A stretch of 35,301 nucleotides of DNA from Alkalinema sp. CACIAM 70d (GCA_002148405.1 MUGG01000071.1:1-35301); one strand, 5' to 3'; counted from the first letter of the stretch, positions 21,719 to 30,835 are shown. The notes: a model not told the origin generated them from the letters alone. Numbers and translations: made by a program.

Positions 21719-23428
21719 CTAGAACAGAAAATAGCGCTGCGCCATCGGCAACACCGTCGCAGGTTCACAGGTCAGTAACTCCCCATCCGCCCGCACTTCA
21801 TAGGTTTCTGGATCAACCTCCATCTGCGGCAAAGCATCATTCAACTTCAAATCCCGCTTACTCAAGCTGCGAATGCCAGACACCGCCACTGCTTTTTTCT
21901 GCAAACCTAACGCCTCGGGTACACCCTTCTTCAAAGCCGACTTCGAGACAAACGTCAGCGAAGTCCCCTGCACCGCACCGCCAAAATTGCCAAACATCGG
22001 ACGCATATGCACAGGCTGCGGGGTGGGAATGCTGGCATTGGCATCTCCCATTTGCGACCAAGCAATCATTCCTCCCTTAATGACCATTTCCGGCTTCACG
22101 CCAAACATTGCCGGTTTCCACAAACATAAATCAGCGAACTTACCCACTTCCACCGAACCGACATACTTCGCAATACCGTGGGTAATCGCTGGATTGATCG
22201 TGTATTTGGCAACGTAGCGTTTCACCCGGAAATTGTCATGGGTTGCCGAATCGGTTGCCAAGGATCCCCGCTGCACCTTCATCTTGTGCGCAGTTTGCCA
22301 GGTGCGCAAAATCACTTCCCCAATCCGTCCCATGGCCTGGGAGTCCGACGAGATAATGCTAAAGGCTCCCAAATCATGCAGGATATCCTCCGCCGCGATC
22401 GTTTCTCGCCGAATCCGCGACTCCGCAAAGGCCACATCTTCTGGAATGCTGGGATCCAAGTGGTGGCACACCATTAGCATATCCAAATGTTCATCCAACG
22501 TATTCACCGTGTAGGGGCGCGTTGGATTGGTGGAAGACGGTAGCACATTGGGTTGACCGCAAACTTTAATAATGTCTGGAGCGTGGCCGCCGCCTGCACC
22601 CTCGGTGTGATAGGTGTGAATGACGCGATTTTTGAACGCCGCGATCGTGTCTTCCACAAACCCCGCCTCATTCAGCGTATCGGTGTGAATCGCCACCTGC
22701 ACATCATAATCTTCCGCTACGCCTAGGCAAGTATCGATCGCCGCTGGAGTCGTACCCCAGTCCTCATGGAGCTTGAGGCCGATCGCCCCGGCCTCCACCT
22801 GTTCCTCCAATGCCTCCGGTTGCGCCGAATTGCCCTTCCCCAGCAACCCGAAATTCATAGGAAACGCATCCAAGGACTTCAGCATTTGCCCCAAGTACCA
22901 CGGCCCCGGTGTACAGGTGGTGGCGTTAGTGCCTGCCGCTGGCCCGGTTCCACCGCCAATCATGGTTGTAATGCCCGCCGCGATCGCGACTTCAATTTGT
23001 TGCGGGCAAATGAAGTGAATGTGGGTATCAATCCCGCCAGCAGTGAGAATTAAGCCTTCCCCCGCGATCGCCTCTGTGCCAGGGCCAATAATAATATCAA
23101 CCTTGTCCTGAATGTAGGGATTCCCTGCTTTGCCGATCGCGCAGATGTGGCCATCTTTGATCCCAATATCCGCCTTGACAATGCCCCAGTAATCGACAAT
23201 CAGCGCATTGGTAATCACCGTATCCACCGCCCCATCCGCGTTGGTAATGGGCGACTGTCCCATCCCATCACGGATTACCTTGCCGCCACCAAATTTCACC
23301 TCATCGCCGTAGGTGGTGTAATCCTGTTCCACTTCAATGATGAGTTCGGTATCGGCCAACCGCACACAATCTCCCACCGTAGGGCCGTAGGTTTCTGCAT
23401 AGGCGCGGCGACTCATCCGATAGCTCAT
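21719..23428 (-). CDS. ureC: Urease subunit alpha (UreC)
   Basis: Catalytic subunit of nickel urease, hydrolysing urea to ammonia and carbamate; 569 residues, full length. Active-site sequences are intact: [10 protein letters not shown] with the nickel-binding His pair, [12 protein letters not shown] with the Lys that is carbamylated to bridge the two nickel ions, [28 protein letters not shown] and [22 protein letters not shown] with the catalytic flap His. The ATG at 23428 has AGGAGCT upstream and gives the canonical [17 protein letters not shown] start. An open frame continues 28 codons further up but is not homologous. ureA, ureB and the accessory genes ureDEFG are absent here; scattered urease genes are common in cyanobacteria. 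Confidence 0.97.
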   Translation of the reverse strand: MSYRMSRRAYAETYGPTVGDCVRLADTELIIEVEQDYTTYGDEVKFGGGKVIRDGMGQSPITNADGAVDTVITNALIVDYWGIVKADIGIKDGHICAIGKAGNPYIQDKVDIIIGPGTEAIAGEGLILTAGGIDTHIHFICPQQIEVAIAAGITTMIGGGTGPAAGTNATTCTPGPWYLGQMLKSLDAFPMNFGLLGKGNSAQPEALEEQVEAGAIGLKLHEDWGTTPAAIDTCLGVAEDYDVQVAIHTDTLNEAGFVEDTIAAFKNRVIHTYHTEGAGGGHAPDIIKVCGQPNVLPSSTNPTRPYTVNTLDEHLDMLMVCHHLDPSIPEDVAFAESRIRRETIAAEDILHDLGAFSIISSDSQAMGRIGEVILRTWQTAHKMKVQRGSLATDSATHDNFRVKRYVAKYTINPAITHGIAKYVGSVEVGKFADLCLWKPAMFGVKPEMVIKGGMIAWSQMGDANASIPTPQPVHMRPMFGNFGGAVQGTSLTFVSKSALKKGVPEALGLQKKAVAVSGIRSLSKRDLKLNDALPQMEVDPETYEVRADGELLTCEPATVLPMAQRYFLF

Positions 23429-23590
23429 AGTAAGCTCCTGTAGACCAATCCAGAAAAACGAGCGTAGGCTAACCATACCACCTACTTTCCCAGAATTGGC
23501 GCTAGGTTCCAATTTTTTCTAGATCAATTCAGGTCACATCAAATCAAATCAATTGGGTATCAGTTCTATCCATCAAGCCCCTAGGTCAAA

Positions 23591-23647
23591 AAATCCACCG
23601 CAACCCGCTTAGAAATACTAAAAGCAATCTTCAGGGAATCCGGTGGA
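23591..23647 (-). terminator. Possible terminator of the small exported protein gene
   Basis: On the minus strand TCCACCG (23647-23641) pairs with CGGTGGA (23600-23594), and a run of six T follows (23593-23588). The stem is only 7 bp and the loop about 40 nt. Confidence 0.4.
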
Positions 23648-23684
23648 CTGTGTACTTGATGTAGAGCAGATAAGGAATAGGAAA

Positions 23685-23716
23685 TTTAGTCGTGTTGGTC
23701 TTTAGTCATGTTTGTC
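23685..23716. repeat. 16-bp tandem duplication at a gene end
   Basis: TTTAGTCGTGTTGGTC (23685-23700) is followed by TTTAGTCATGTTTGTC (23701-23716), two mismatches. The second copy contains the stop codon of the minus-strand gene ending at 23702. Confidence 0.88.
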
Positions 23717-24013
23717 TTTGTAGATACTATGGGAAACGTTGTCTAAACGCTGATTTACAATGCGACGCTCCCAAGGCTGCAACCCATTACCATTATGGGC
23801 AAAGCGGAAGCGCTGCGCTGCGATCGAGGCTTCCCGGCGTTGCAGATTCCGGAGTTCCTGAGGGTTAAGCTCTCCTGACTTAACACCTTGGGCAATCCGA
23901 CGTTCTTGATGGATTTCTCGCTGGGTAAGTTCGCCTGCTTGAGCCGCCATGGGCAGCATTAATGTGGACAATCCAACCGCCGCAAAAGTAAAGTATTTCA
24001 GCATCTGATTCAA
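23702..24013 (-). CDS. Small exported protein, helical, Gln/Arg-rich
   Basis: 103-residue periplasmic protein of unknown function. A signal peptide (residues 1-26, MLKYFTFAAVGLSTLMLP, ending AAQAGE) is followed by a short charged helical domain: LTQREIHQERRIAQGVKSGELNPQELRNLQ, then RREASIAAQRFRFAHNG, then WERRIVNQRLDNVSHSIYKDKHD. The repeated pattern (Q-x-RI-xxG-xxSGEL near 35-50 and L-x-x-x-x-R-x-I-x-x-x-L near 80-90, ending IYxxKHD) belongs to a widespread family of small secreted bacterial proteins without assigned role. An ATG at residue 4 is an equally good start. Confidence 0.75.
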   Translation of the reverse strand: MNQMLKYFTFAAVGLSTLMLPMAAQAGELTQREIHQERRIAQGVKSGELNPQELRNLQRREASIAAQRFRFAHNGNGLQPWERRIVNQRLDNVSHSIYKDKHD

Positions 24014-24195
24014 CCTCTTGGGGTATCAGTCTTTGGATGCCTTCATCCTAAAGAATTCCCATCCCATTCCCATGGGGCAGAGGTCTTATTCATACCTGGG
24101 ACAAACGTCCTGAACTTCCCAGTTCGATCGTCCTAGCCAGCGCCTTTAGACTCCTTTGAATCCTCTGGGCGATCGTATTAGATGCCGTCAGCGTT

Positions 24196-24879
24196 CTAGA
24201 GGACTAAAGGCGATTTGAGCTTCAGTTGAATATCCGTCCCCTTCTTCAGTACCACTTCACCACCCGGACTGGACAGAACAAAGGCCGCTGCTGCCGCTCC
24301 CCCTGCTAGAGTTCCATGCTTAAACTTGGTCTTGTTGCCGAGGAAATGTCCAGCCACTGCTCCGCCCAAAATCAGACCTGCATTCTGGAGAAATTTTCCC
24401 TTCGTTTTAGTTTCCACTTGGGTATTGAGGAGGGTGACATCGATCGGTAACAGGCTGCCATCCTTCAGGGTAATGTCGTCGAATACTAAATGCAGACTCG
24501 CCTTTTTGCCCCGTTCCGCTTTAACCACATCTTCGAGGTGGCCATGAATCTGGGCGTCTTTCAGCGCAGCATTTTTCCCAATGGAGTCATTTTTAACTCG
24601 CAAGGTAAAGCGCTCCTGGTTGCGGTTTTTTCCCGTCGAAATGTCTTCTTGCAGATCTCCCGTCAAGGTCGCGCCTGCGGCGATCGTTCCCGCAGACGCT
24701 TGATTGGGCTGGGCTTTAGTTGCAGTGGGAGAGCCCGTTTGCCCCGATGATCCTGTAGGTGCATTATTCTGTTCGGAGTTGCTGCAAGCAACCGTCGTAC
24801 TGAGTAAAAGAACACTGAGGAGGCAGGGAAGATATCGCTTCGCAGTTAAATTGGTCGTCACGTTCATCGTCAAACTCAC
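24196..24879 (-). CDS. Lipoprotein with Thr/Ser/Gln-rich linker and Gly/Ala-rich segment
   Basis: 227-residue predicted lipoprotein. A signal peptide ends in the lipobox STTVAC (Cys near residue 32), followed by a disordered linker (SGSSGQTGSPTATKAQ-like). The folded part starts near residue 65 (GATLTGDLQEDIST), includes LRVKNDSIGKNAALKDAQIHGHLEDVVKA and HLVFDDITLKDGSLLPIDVTLL, and ends with a Gly/Ala-rich segment (GLILGGAVAGHFLG, GTLAGGAAAAAFVLSSPGG) that could insert in a membrane, as in glycine-zipper proteins. The terminal strand VVLKKGTDIQLKLKSPL resembles the end of outer-membrane or pilus-associated TrbI/VirB10-like domains, but that is only a resemblance. The start may be at 24867 (MNVTTNL). 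Confidence 0.75.
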   Translation of the reverse strand: MSLTMNVTTNLTAKRYLPCLLSVLLLSTTVACSNSEQNNAPTGSSGQTGSPTATKAQPNQASAGTIAAGATLTGDLQEDISTGKNRNQERFTLRVKNDSIGKNAALKDAQIHGHLEDVVKAERGKKASLHLVFDDITLKDGSLLPIDVTLLNTQVETKTKGKFLQNAGLILGGAVAGHFLGNKTKFKHGTLAGGAAAAAFVLSSPGGEVVLKKGTDIQLKLKSPLVL

Positions 24880-25325
24880 TGTCTAATCGTTTTGTGATCT
24901 TGTGTTGTGATAGCAAGCTTTAGGATAGCCGTTAAACTTTCCTGCGCAATTTCTTCTGGCTTAAGACTTAATAAAATCTCAAGGGGAGCAACTCAGCCGG
25001 ACTACGGTCAGTCCCACGATCGTCCACTCGAGGATGGTGACGATCGGCCTCCAAAGGTATTCCAAGATTCTTTCTAACCTGTGCCACTATTTTATGTGCC
25101 ACGTTCTCAGTCATGCAGCAGCCGTGCAGCCCCTTATTCTGTGTGGGAATTCTGCATTCTGTAGAACAAAGTTCAGCACTTGGGTTTTACCCAGTTAAGG
25201 GTGTTACTCAGTTAATGACTGTTTTCTGATCGCATTGTTTCCGACAAGTCAGTTTCTAGAGTGATAGGGAAACGTTCTACTTCTCCCAGGGCGAGCATCT
25301 TCCATGTTGATTTCAATTAAACACA
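24880..25325. other. 446-bp intergenic region between divergent genes
   Basis: Presumably holds the promoters of the divergent lipoprotein and hydrolase-like genes. I see no convincing RNA gene. A 17-bp imperfect direct repeat (TTACCCAGTTAAGGGTG then TTACTCAGTTAATGAC) lies around 25187-25218. No clear promoter pair was found. Confidence 0.5.
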
Positions 25326-26936
25326 ATGAAAATGAACATGATGAAGAGCAACCAAGCCGTATCATCGCTTTGGCAAATTCAGATTGCTGCATCTTTCCGT
25401 GGGCTGATGATGGCCACAATCGGCCTGTCTATCCTAGGCGTCCAATCGGCTCAAGCAGCGACGATCGGAAGTTCTTCAGTGCCTTGGGTTTCTGAAAACG
25501 CTAAGAGTGCAGATAGCTTTGTCAACTCCATTGGCATCAACACCCACCTGCATTACTCCAACACAGTTTATGCTCGCTTTAATGATCTGATTAAACCGAA
25601 GTTATTAAACTTGGGTGTGCGCCATATTCGCGATGGTGCTTACACCTATGCTGGGGTGAAATCTAGTTCATTTTATTATGAACGCCTGAGAGACTTGGCA
25701 AGCAAAGGGATTCGCTTTAATTTAGTAACTTCAGTGCCAACCCGATCGTTACCCCAAACAGATTACCGCCTCCTCAGTCAACTTTACACTTGGACAAACG
25801 GTTCTATCACATCCTTTGAAGGCGTCAATGAACCGGATCTGAATTTGCGAGGTAAATCTAACTGGTTTGACATCACCCGTAACTCGCAAATCAAACTGTA
25901 CAACACCGTTAGAAGCGATCCAAAACTGAAAAACGTATCTGTGATTGCCCCTTCGATTACAACGGTCAAAACAAAGCTACCCAGCTTAGCAGCTTGGTCT
26001 GATTACGGCAACTTACATAACTACTTCGGCGGTAGACATCCAGAAACGACGGGTTGGGGGGGGAATGGCTATGGCAGCATTGCTTGGAATAAACAATATG
26101 TTGCTGGAGCCATCACAGGTTCAAAACCAATTATTTCCACAGAAACTGGTTGGTACAACGCGCTCCAAGGCCCTAACACACCCTACGGCACCCCAGAAGA
26201 TGTGGTTGCCAAGTACATGCCGCGTATGTTTCTGTCGCAATTTAATAGTGGCATTCGACGCACCTATCTTTATGAGTTGATTGAGCAGAAAACCGATCCT
26301 ACCTATTCGCAAACCTTCGGTCTACTGCGCAGTGATGGTTCAGAGAAACCTGCCTATAAAGCCTTAAAAAACCTGATCACTGTCCTCAAGGATCCCGGTG
26401 CACAATTCACTCCTGGCAAGCTGACCTATGCAGTACAAGGGGATACCACCAATCTACAACGGGCCTTATTTCAAAAGCAGAATGGCGATTTTTATTTAGC
26501 CCTTTGGTTGGGGGAACAGAGTTGGGATCCCACGACGAAAACTCGCCTGTCTGTTGCCAGCGAGCCTATTACGTTGACATTTACTGATCAAGTAGGCGCA
26601 ATCACAGGTTATCAGTTTAATTCCAATGGGTCACTTTCCACCTTTGCGATCAATCCAGTCAACAATCAGCTATCCCTCAAAGTGTCCGATCGCTTGGTGA
26701 TTCTCAAAGCCAGCCCGGCCAAGTTGCTCAGTTTAAATACGTTATCTATGCCCGTTAGCTCTGTGCGAGCCGCCGCGATCGCCCTAGATCCCCTAGCGGA
26801 AAATGACTTGGGGTTCGATCGTAATTTACAAGCAATTCCGATTCCAACCCTACTTCCTAGCGCAATCGGGCTGCTCATTCAGGCATTACGTCAGCGTAAA
26901 ATTCAACGCTTACAAAAACAAGAGAACGAATTCTAA
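25326..26936 (+). CDS. Secreted glycoside-hydrolase-like (clan A type) protein with PTPA-CTERM-like tail
   Basis: 536-residue exported protein. A signal peptide ends at AQA/AT (residues 44/45). The body resembles a (beta/alpha)8 clan-A glycosidase: GINTHLHY strand near 70, KLLNLGVRHIRDG near 92-104, FEGVNEPDL with the expected acid/base Glu near 169, and PIISTETGWYN with the expected nucleophile Glu near 273. A C-terminal beta domain follows. The last 35 residues read IPIPTLLPSAIGLLIQALRQRK, a short Pro motif, hydrophobic helix and basic end, matching the PTPA-CTERM variant of PEP-CTERM cell-surface sorting signals. It is therefore likely processed by an exosortase and displayed or released at the surface. 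Substrate unknown. A good intrinsic terminator follows. Confidence 0.8.
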   Translation: MKMNMMKSNQAVSSLWQIQIAASFRGLMMATIGLSILGVQSAQAATIGSSSVPWVSENAKSADSFVNSIGINTHLHYSNTVYARFNDLIKPKLLNLGVRHIRDGAYTYAGVKSSSFYYERLRDLASKGIRFNLVTSVPTRSLPQTDYRLLSQLYTWTNGSITSFEGVNEPDLNLRGKSNWFDITRNSQIKLYNTVRSDPKLKNVSVIAPSITTVKTKLPSLAAWSDYGNLHNYFGGRHPETTGWGGNGYGSIAWNKQYVAGAITGSKPIISTETGWYNALQGPNTPYGTPEDVVAKYMPRMFLSQFNSGIRRTYLYELIEQKTDPTYSQTFGLLRSDGSEKPAYKALKNLITVLKDPGAQFTPGKLTYAVQGDTTNLQRALFQKQNGDFYLALWLGEQSWDPTTKTRLSVASEPITLTFTDQVGAITGYQFNSNGSLSTFAINPVNNQLSLKVSDRLVILKASPAKLLSLNTLSMPVSSVRAAAIALDPLAENDLGFDRNLQAIPIPTLLPSAIGLLIQALRQRKIQRLQKQENEF

Positions 26937-26969
26937 CAACCGTTCAACTTGAGCCAAAAACCCTAAAAA

Positions 26970-27006
26970 GCCCTGGGCAGCAAGCGTGCTATCCAGGGTC
27001 TTTTTG
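26970..27006 (+). terminator. Intrinsic terminator
   Basis: CCCTGG (26971-26976) pairs with CCAGGG (26993-26998), with further AGCA/TGCT pairing inside, followed by TCTTTTT. It lies 34 bp after the hydrolase-like gene. Confidence 0.85.
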
Positions 27007-27107
27007 TGCGTCACATCATACCCCCCTGTGCCCGAAATCAATGATCAGTTGCCTAGGTTTGCGGCATATCTATAAGCATCCCGTTAAACGTGAGACATCT
27101 TGTTCTG

Positions 27108-27135
27108 TCCTGTCTTCCAAGTCCTGTCTTCCAAG
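27108..27135. repeat. Perfect 14-bp tandem duplication
   Basis: Two identical adjacent copies of TCCTGTCTTCCAAG. Confidence 0.93.
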
Positions 27136-27269
27136 TTTTGCTTTTAAGCTACGAAATTTGAGCTGATAGGATTAGCCTTTTTTAAATCATCTAATGAGTC
27201 ACCCAAAATCACTGACCCAAAATTACCGACCTGAATCGCCCTTAGTCTTACAGCAGAGGCTCTATCATA

Positions 27270-28820
27270 ATGCCGACCTTTTTTAACTTAGCTGACCATC
27301 CGATCGATCGCTACATCACGCCCACCGCTGCCCATGACTTAGTTGAACAGATCTTGGCTGGCAAACCAGGACTTTTTCCCATCACCGGCCAATCAGGAAC
27401 CGGCAAAACAACGACCCTATTTATGATTGCCTATCGTCTTTGGCAACAGGGGCACCCCATTCTGGTTCTGAGTTCCGATCGAACCGTCCTAGAGGATGCT
27501 TTTCTTTTTCCGCCAGAGTGGAAGCTGCAATGGGTAGAACCGTCGGAACAGGCTTGGTTAGAGGCCGTCAATGACGCGATCGACCATCCAGAAATGGCAC
27601 TGGTGATCGATCAACTCAGCGGTGAGAACGAGGCGGCGATTAAACAGACCGCCGGGGCTGGCCATTGGGTTTTAACTTGCATTGATACGCCCTTTGTGGG
27701 CATTGATGTGCTCTACAATCTCCGGGCTTGGGGCTTCACTCCATCGGAGATCCTCACCCTAGTGTCGGGGATCTTTTCGCAAATGCTATTGCCCCGTCTC
27801 TGCGAAGACTGTAAACAACTAGCGCCTGCGACCTTGGAAGAAACGCGCCTGATCTATCCCGATCGCCCAACCGCCCAAGAACTTTGGCGCGAGGTAGGCT
27901 GTTCAGTTTGCCACAATACGGGGATAGGCGGACGATTGCAGTACGGACGCTGTGCCATTTTTGAAGTCCTGCAAATTGATCCAGAAGTGCATCCGCAACT
28001 CATCCATTATCTAGAGCACGATCGCCTGTTCCCCTTACCATCGCAGAAGCATTTCACCCTGCGCGATGCCTCCCGAGAACTGGTCAAACAAGGTCGGGTG
28101 GGCATTCAAACCTACCGTCGAGAAATTTTACAAAATCCACTGCTGCGCTTGCAACACCTGTGGGAACAAGAGCAACTGCGGGCTAACCACATTCAGGGGC
28201 TCTTTGGGCGATTCGTGACCCAGCAGCTCGTCGATCGCTTGATGTCCCAACCCGATTTTGACCGGATCATCGAAGGTGAACGGCGTTATGTCACCTGCTT
28301 TTTCTGTGATGTGCGCGGTTTTACAGCTTGGGCCGAACAAAGCAGCCCCCATCACATTTTTTGGGTTCTGAATCAATACTTTCGCGAAATCATTGATATT
28401 GTATTTCACTACGAAGGCACGATCGATAAATTCATTGGCGATTCGATTATGGTTGTCTTTGGAGCACCGATCGCCCAAACCGATCAAGAATTACGGGCGG
28501 TGAATTGCGCGATCGCGATTCAACGTAAGGTAGCTGAAATCAATCAACAGCATGCTATTCGTATCCAGATTGGCATTGGTATTAATTCCGGTGAGGTCAT
28601 TGCCGGATGCCTCGGGAGCGATCTCCGCATGGACTACACCATTTTGGGAGATGTGGTCAATACAGCCGCTCGCTTGGAAAGTGCAGCCCAAGCCCAACAA
28701 ATTCTTATCGGCAAAACAACCTATCAAGCGGTTCAGGAACGGGTGGAATGTCATGTGATCGGTCAATTGATTTTGAAAGGAAAAACGGATACTTTTGAAA
28801 CCTTTGAAGTGATCTATTAA
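27270..28820 (+). CDS. GspE/PilB-like ATPase domain fused to class III adenylate cyclase
   Basis: 516-residue two-domain protein. Residues 1-235 resemble the C-terminal ATPase part of type II secretion/type IV pilus motors: P-loop GQSGTGKTTT (40-49), LVSGIFSQMLLPRLCEDC (about 164-181), and a second Cys pair CSVCHNTGIGGR (211-222), which together give the CxxC...CxxC zinc motif of GspE/PilB. The N-terminal domains are missing. The Walker B region reads ALVIDQLSGE and the usual LHTND His box is CIDTPF, so hydrolysis is doubtful. Residues 335-516 form a complete cyclase domain: metal Asp347 and Asp391, Lys387 and Thr457 at the adenine-selecting positions, and Asn464 and Arg468 in VNTAARLE. Product is predicted to be cAMP. 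It probably couples a pilus- or secretion-type complex to cAMP signalling. No pil gene is adjacent. Confidence 0.85.
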   Translation: MPTFFNLADHPIDRYITPTAAHDLVEQILAGKPGLFPITGQSGTGKTTTLFMIAYRLWQQGHPILVLSSDRTVLEDAFLFPPEWKLQWVEPSEQAWLEAVNDAIDHPEMALVIDQLSGENEAAIKQTAGAGHWVLTCIDTPFVGIDVLYNLRAWGFTPSEILTLVSGIFSQMLLPRLCEDCKQLAPATLEETRLIYPDRPTAQELWREVGCSVCHNTGIGGRLQYGRCAIFEVLQIDPEVHPQLIHYLEHDRLFPLPSQKHFTLRDASRELVKQGRVGIQTYRREILQNPLLRLQHLWEQEQLRANHIQGLFGRFVTQQLVDRLMSQPDFDRIIEGERRYVTCFFCDVRGFTAWAEQSSPHHIFWVLNQYFREIIDIVFHYEGTIDKFIGDSIMVVFGAPIAQTDQELRAVNCAIAIQRKVAEINQQHAIRIQIGIGINSGEVIAGCLGSDLRMDYTILGDVVNTAARLESAAQAQQILIGKTTYQAVQERVECHVIGQLILKGKTDTFETFEVIY

Positions 28821-29125
28821 TCCCCGGTCGGCCTTTTGTTAAGGTTTATCTTGGGATCGCCGAGAAGGACTGGGGATCCCATGAATTAACATTAAGAACT
28901 GTTCAAATACGTTGAGAATCTCCACAAACCTGCGTCTGAGTTTTAAGCTGAGGTATTCATAGAACCTGCACTGGTTGGTGCTCGGGTTTGGTTGGTACGC
29001 AGTTGTGCACCTGGTAGGCACAAACGATTCGTGACCCACTAGTGGGCCATTCGTGCAAACCTTGACCCATAACCTATTGAGCCTGCGTAGACGTTTTCTG
29101 TACAAAACGCCTTTTAGGAATGATC
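28821..29125. other. 305-bp spacer with hairpins
   Basis: No credible gene. It holds a TGGGATC/GATCCCA repeat (28852-28881), a hairpin TTGTGC/GCACAA (29003-29023) and next to it the perfect 12-bp palindrome CCCACTAGTGGG (29035-29046). The last two could be an operator or leader structure for the downstream small membrane protein gene. A minus-strand open frame across it looks like a chance reading. Confidence 0.55.
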
Positions 29126-29440
29126 ATGAATAACTTTAAGAACCTGCATCGGTATCGCTTAGCTTGCACGCTTTCCTTTGGTGATATCTATGGCCAAATC
29201 ATTGTTTGGCTACTCGTGATTTTTCTGAGCCTTGCAGCCGCAATGGGTCTTATGGGCGCAAGTCGCCCAATTTATGCCCTCGCCACCGTTGGATTAATCT
29301 TAGTGCTCTCTTTGCCCTTCCTGCTGTTTGCCTTCGTAACCACGTTGCTCAACCACATTGAAGTGCGCGAAGTGGCTCCCAGTTCAGAAACCGCTTCTAA
29401 CAATCCTCCAGCATCCAATCAACAACCCGCCATTATTTAG
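29126..29440 (+). CDS. Small two-helix membrane protein
   Basis: 104-residue hypothetical inner-membrane protein. Two hydrophobic helices (about residues 24-46, IIVWLLVIFLSLAAAMGLMG, and 50-76, IYALATVGLILVLSLPFLLFAF) are followed by a short polar tail rich in Ser, Asn, Pro and Gln. The ATG at 29126 is chosen because AGGA lies 6 nt upstream; an ATG at 29120 is only 2 nt from it. No family recognised. It is followed by a TPR protein gene 160 bp downstream on the same strand. Confidence 0.65.
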   Translation: MNNFKNLHRYRLACTLSFGDIYGQIIVWLLVIFLSLAAAMGLMGASRPIYALATVGLILVLSLPFLLFAFVTTLLNHIEVREVAPSSETASNNPPASNQQPAII

Positions 29441-29601
29441 TCCGAGCGGGAGTTCTAGATTTAACCTTTATGCGGCGACTTGAAGACGGGACGGTTCATT
29501 GGGGACAAATTGAGGCATCATTCTCGATCGTCCCCGTTGGATCTTCCCGTCTTGCGCTACAATCCATGGGCAGTTCATCCGAGTTCTTGTGAGGCCGTCC
29601 T

Positions 29602-30564
29602 GTGGCAGAAGAATCTAAACGCAATCGCTGGTTGCCTAGAATCGTCCTAATTGTGGCAACGCTGGCCCTGATGGGGGTATCCTTCGTGCCGTTGGTTGGC
29701 ATGATTAGTTCCAATAAGGGCAATACGCCCAGCGCGGTTCAAACGCCAGATGCTCAGCGCAAGCAGTTGGAAGATCAAGCTCGGGGGTATGAAGCGGTTC
29801 TGCAACGGGAGCCCGATAACCAAAACGCCCTGAAAGGGTTAATTGATGCCCGTCGGCAGTTGAATGACATTAAAGGCACGATCGCGCCGTTAGAAAAACT
29901 GGTGCAACTGAATCCGACGGAGCCTCAGTATGCAGTGTTGCTGGCAGAAACCAAACGCTATGCTAACAACGATACGGAGGGGGCAATCCAAACTTACCGC
30001 GAGGCGCTGAAGACGAAACCGGGCGATCTTCTGCTACTCCAAGAATTATCGAAACTTCTAGTTAATCAGCAACGTCCTGAAGCAGCGATCGGCCTGCTGC
30101 AAGATACCCTGCGGGAAGCCCCCAAGCTGAACCAAGTGACACCGGGGAGTGTGGATGTTGGTGCGCTTCAAGTGCTTTTGGGCCGTGCCTTTGCGTCTCA
30201 GAAACGCTACGACGAAGCGATCCAAACCTTTGACACGGCTATTAAAGCCACACCCAGCGACTTCCAAGCCTATCTCGGCAAGGCCCTGACGTTGAAAGAG
30301 CAGGGTAAGGATGCCGAAGCGAAGCCCATCTTTGAAAAGGCGGCGTCCATAGCACCCGCGCAGTTCAAGGATCAGATTAACCGTCTTGCTTCTACTCCCC
30401 CAGCCCCGAATCCAACGGCAGCCCCTGCGGGATCGGCAACGGCCCCTAATGGCACTCCGGCAGGGAATACTTCCGCTCCTGAAGTTAAGGATGGCAAGGC
30501 TAGTGAAGCAACTCCGGCTAGCCCTGCTCCTGATAATAAAGGTAGCGAGAAACCTGCTAACTAG
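29602..30564 (+). CDS. Membrane-anchored tetratricopeptide repeat protein
   Basis: 320-residue protein with one N-terminal transmembrane helix (about residues 12-34, IVLIVATLALMGVSFVPLVGM) and a soluble domain with about five TPR-like helix pairs, for example YEAVLQREPDNQNALKGLID (about 63-82), EGAIQTYREALKTKPGD (about 126-142), and YDEAIQTFDTAIKATPSDFQ (about 205-224). It ends in a 60-residue Pro/Ala/Thr-rich disordered tail. Translation starts at GTG. TPR proteins act as protein-protein scaffolds, here probably at the membrane surface; the partner is not shown by the context. A clean intrinsic terminator follows at 30632. Confidence 0.82.
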   Translation: MAEESKRNRWLPRIVLIVATLALMGVSFVPLVGMISSNKGNTPSAVQTPDAQRKQLEDQARGYEAVLQREPDNQNALKGLIDARRQLNDIKGTIAPLEKLVQLNPTEPQYAVLLAETKRYANNDTEGAIQTYREALKTKPGDLLLLQELSKLLVNQQRPEAAIGLLQDTLREAPKLNQVTPGSVDVGALQVLLGRAFASQKRYDEAIQTFDTAIKATPSDFQAYLGKALTLKEQGKDAEAKPIFEKAASIAPAQFKDQINRLASTPPAPNPTAAPAGSATAPNGTPAGNTSAPEVKDGKASEATPASPAPDNKGSEKPAN

Positions 30565-30631
30565 CCCTGCGCACTGAGGTAAAGGCAAAACAGGTCAACG
30601 GATTGTTGCCATTCCCCTGAATAGAATCATG

Positions 30632-30677
30632 AAGCCCCCGATCGGATCCTCAAGAACGACTTCAATCGGGGCTTTTT
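30632..30677 (+). terminator. Intrinsic terminator after the TPR gene
   Basis: GCCCCCGAT (30634-30642) pairs with ATCGGGGC (30665-30672) with one bulged C, followed by TTTTT (30673-30677). Confidence 0.85.
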
Positions 30678-30724
30678 GGTGAGAGCGCAGCGTTGTCAAT
30701 CCGATTGCTGTTTATTACAAAGCT

Positions 30725-30756
30725 CCCATTGCAGCCAGCCCCCATTGCAGCCAGCC
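30725..30756. repeat. Perfect 16-bp tandem duplication
   Basis: Two identical adjacent copies of CCCATTGCAGCCAGCC in the spacer after the TPR gene. Confidence 0.93.
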
Positions 30757-30835
30757 TAAGTACCGTTTGCGTCAGCTTGAATATTTAAATTATTTTTGAA
30801 TCAAATTAAGGTGACCTGGGAACCCAAAGAAAAGC

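Larger units (their letters stand above)
26937..27269. other. 333-bp spacer with terminator and two tandem duplications
   Basis: Contains the terminator at 26970-27006, a perfect 14-bp duplication (TCCTGTCTTCCAAG, 27108-27135) and a 14-bp imperfect duplication (ACCCAAAATCACTG then ACCCAAAATTACCG, 27201-27228). The promoter of the downstream fusion gene should lie here but I cannot place it. Confidence 0.7.

Noticed and set aside
23429..23512. Longer ureC reading starting at 23512
   Set aside because: The extra 28 residues are not urease-like, and AGGAGCT marks the ATG at 23428.
28839..29105. Minus-strand open frame of 88 codons in the spacer
   Set aside because: Arg-rich, no start context, and it crosses hairpins and a palindrome; more likely a chance frame.
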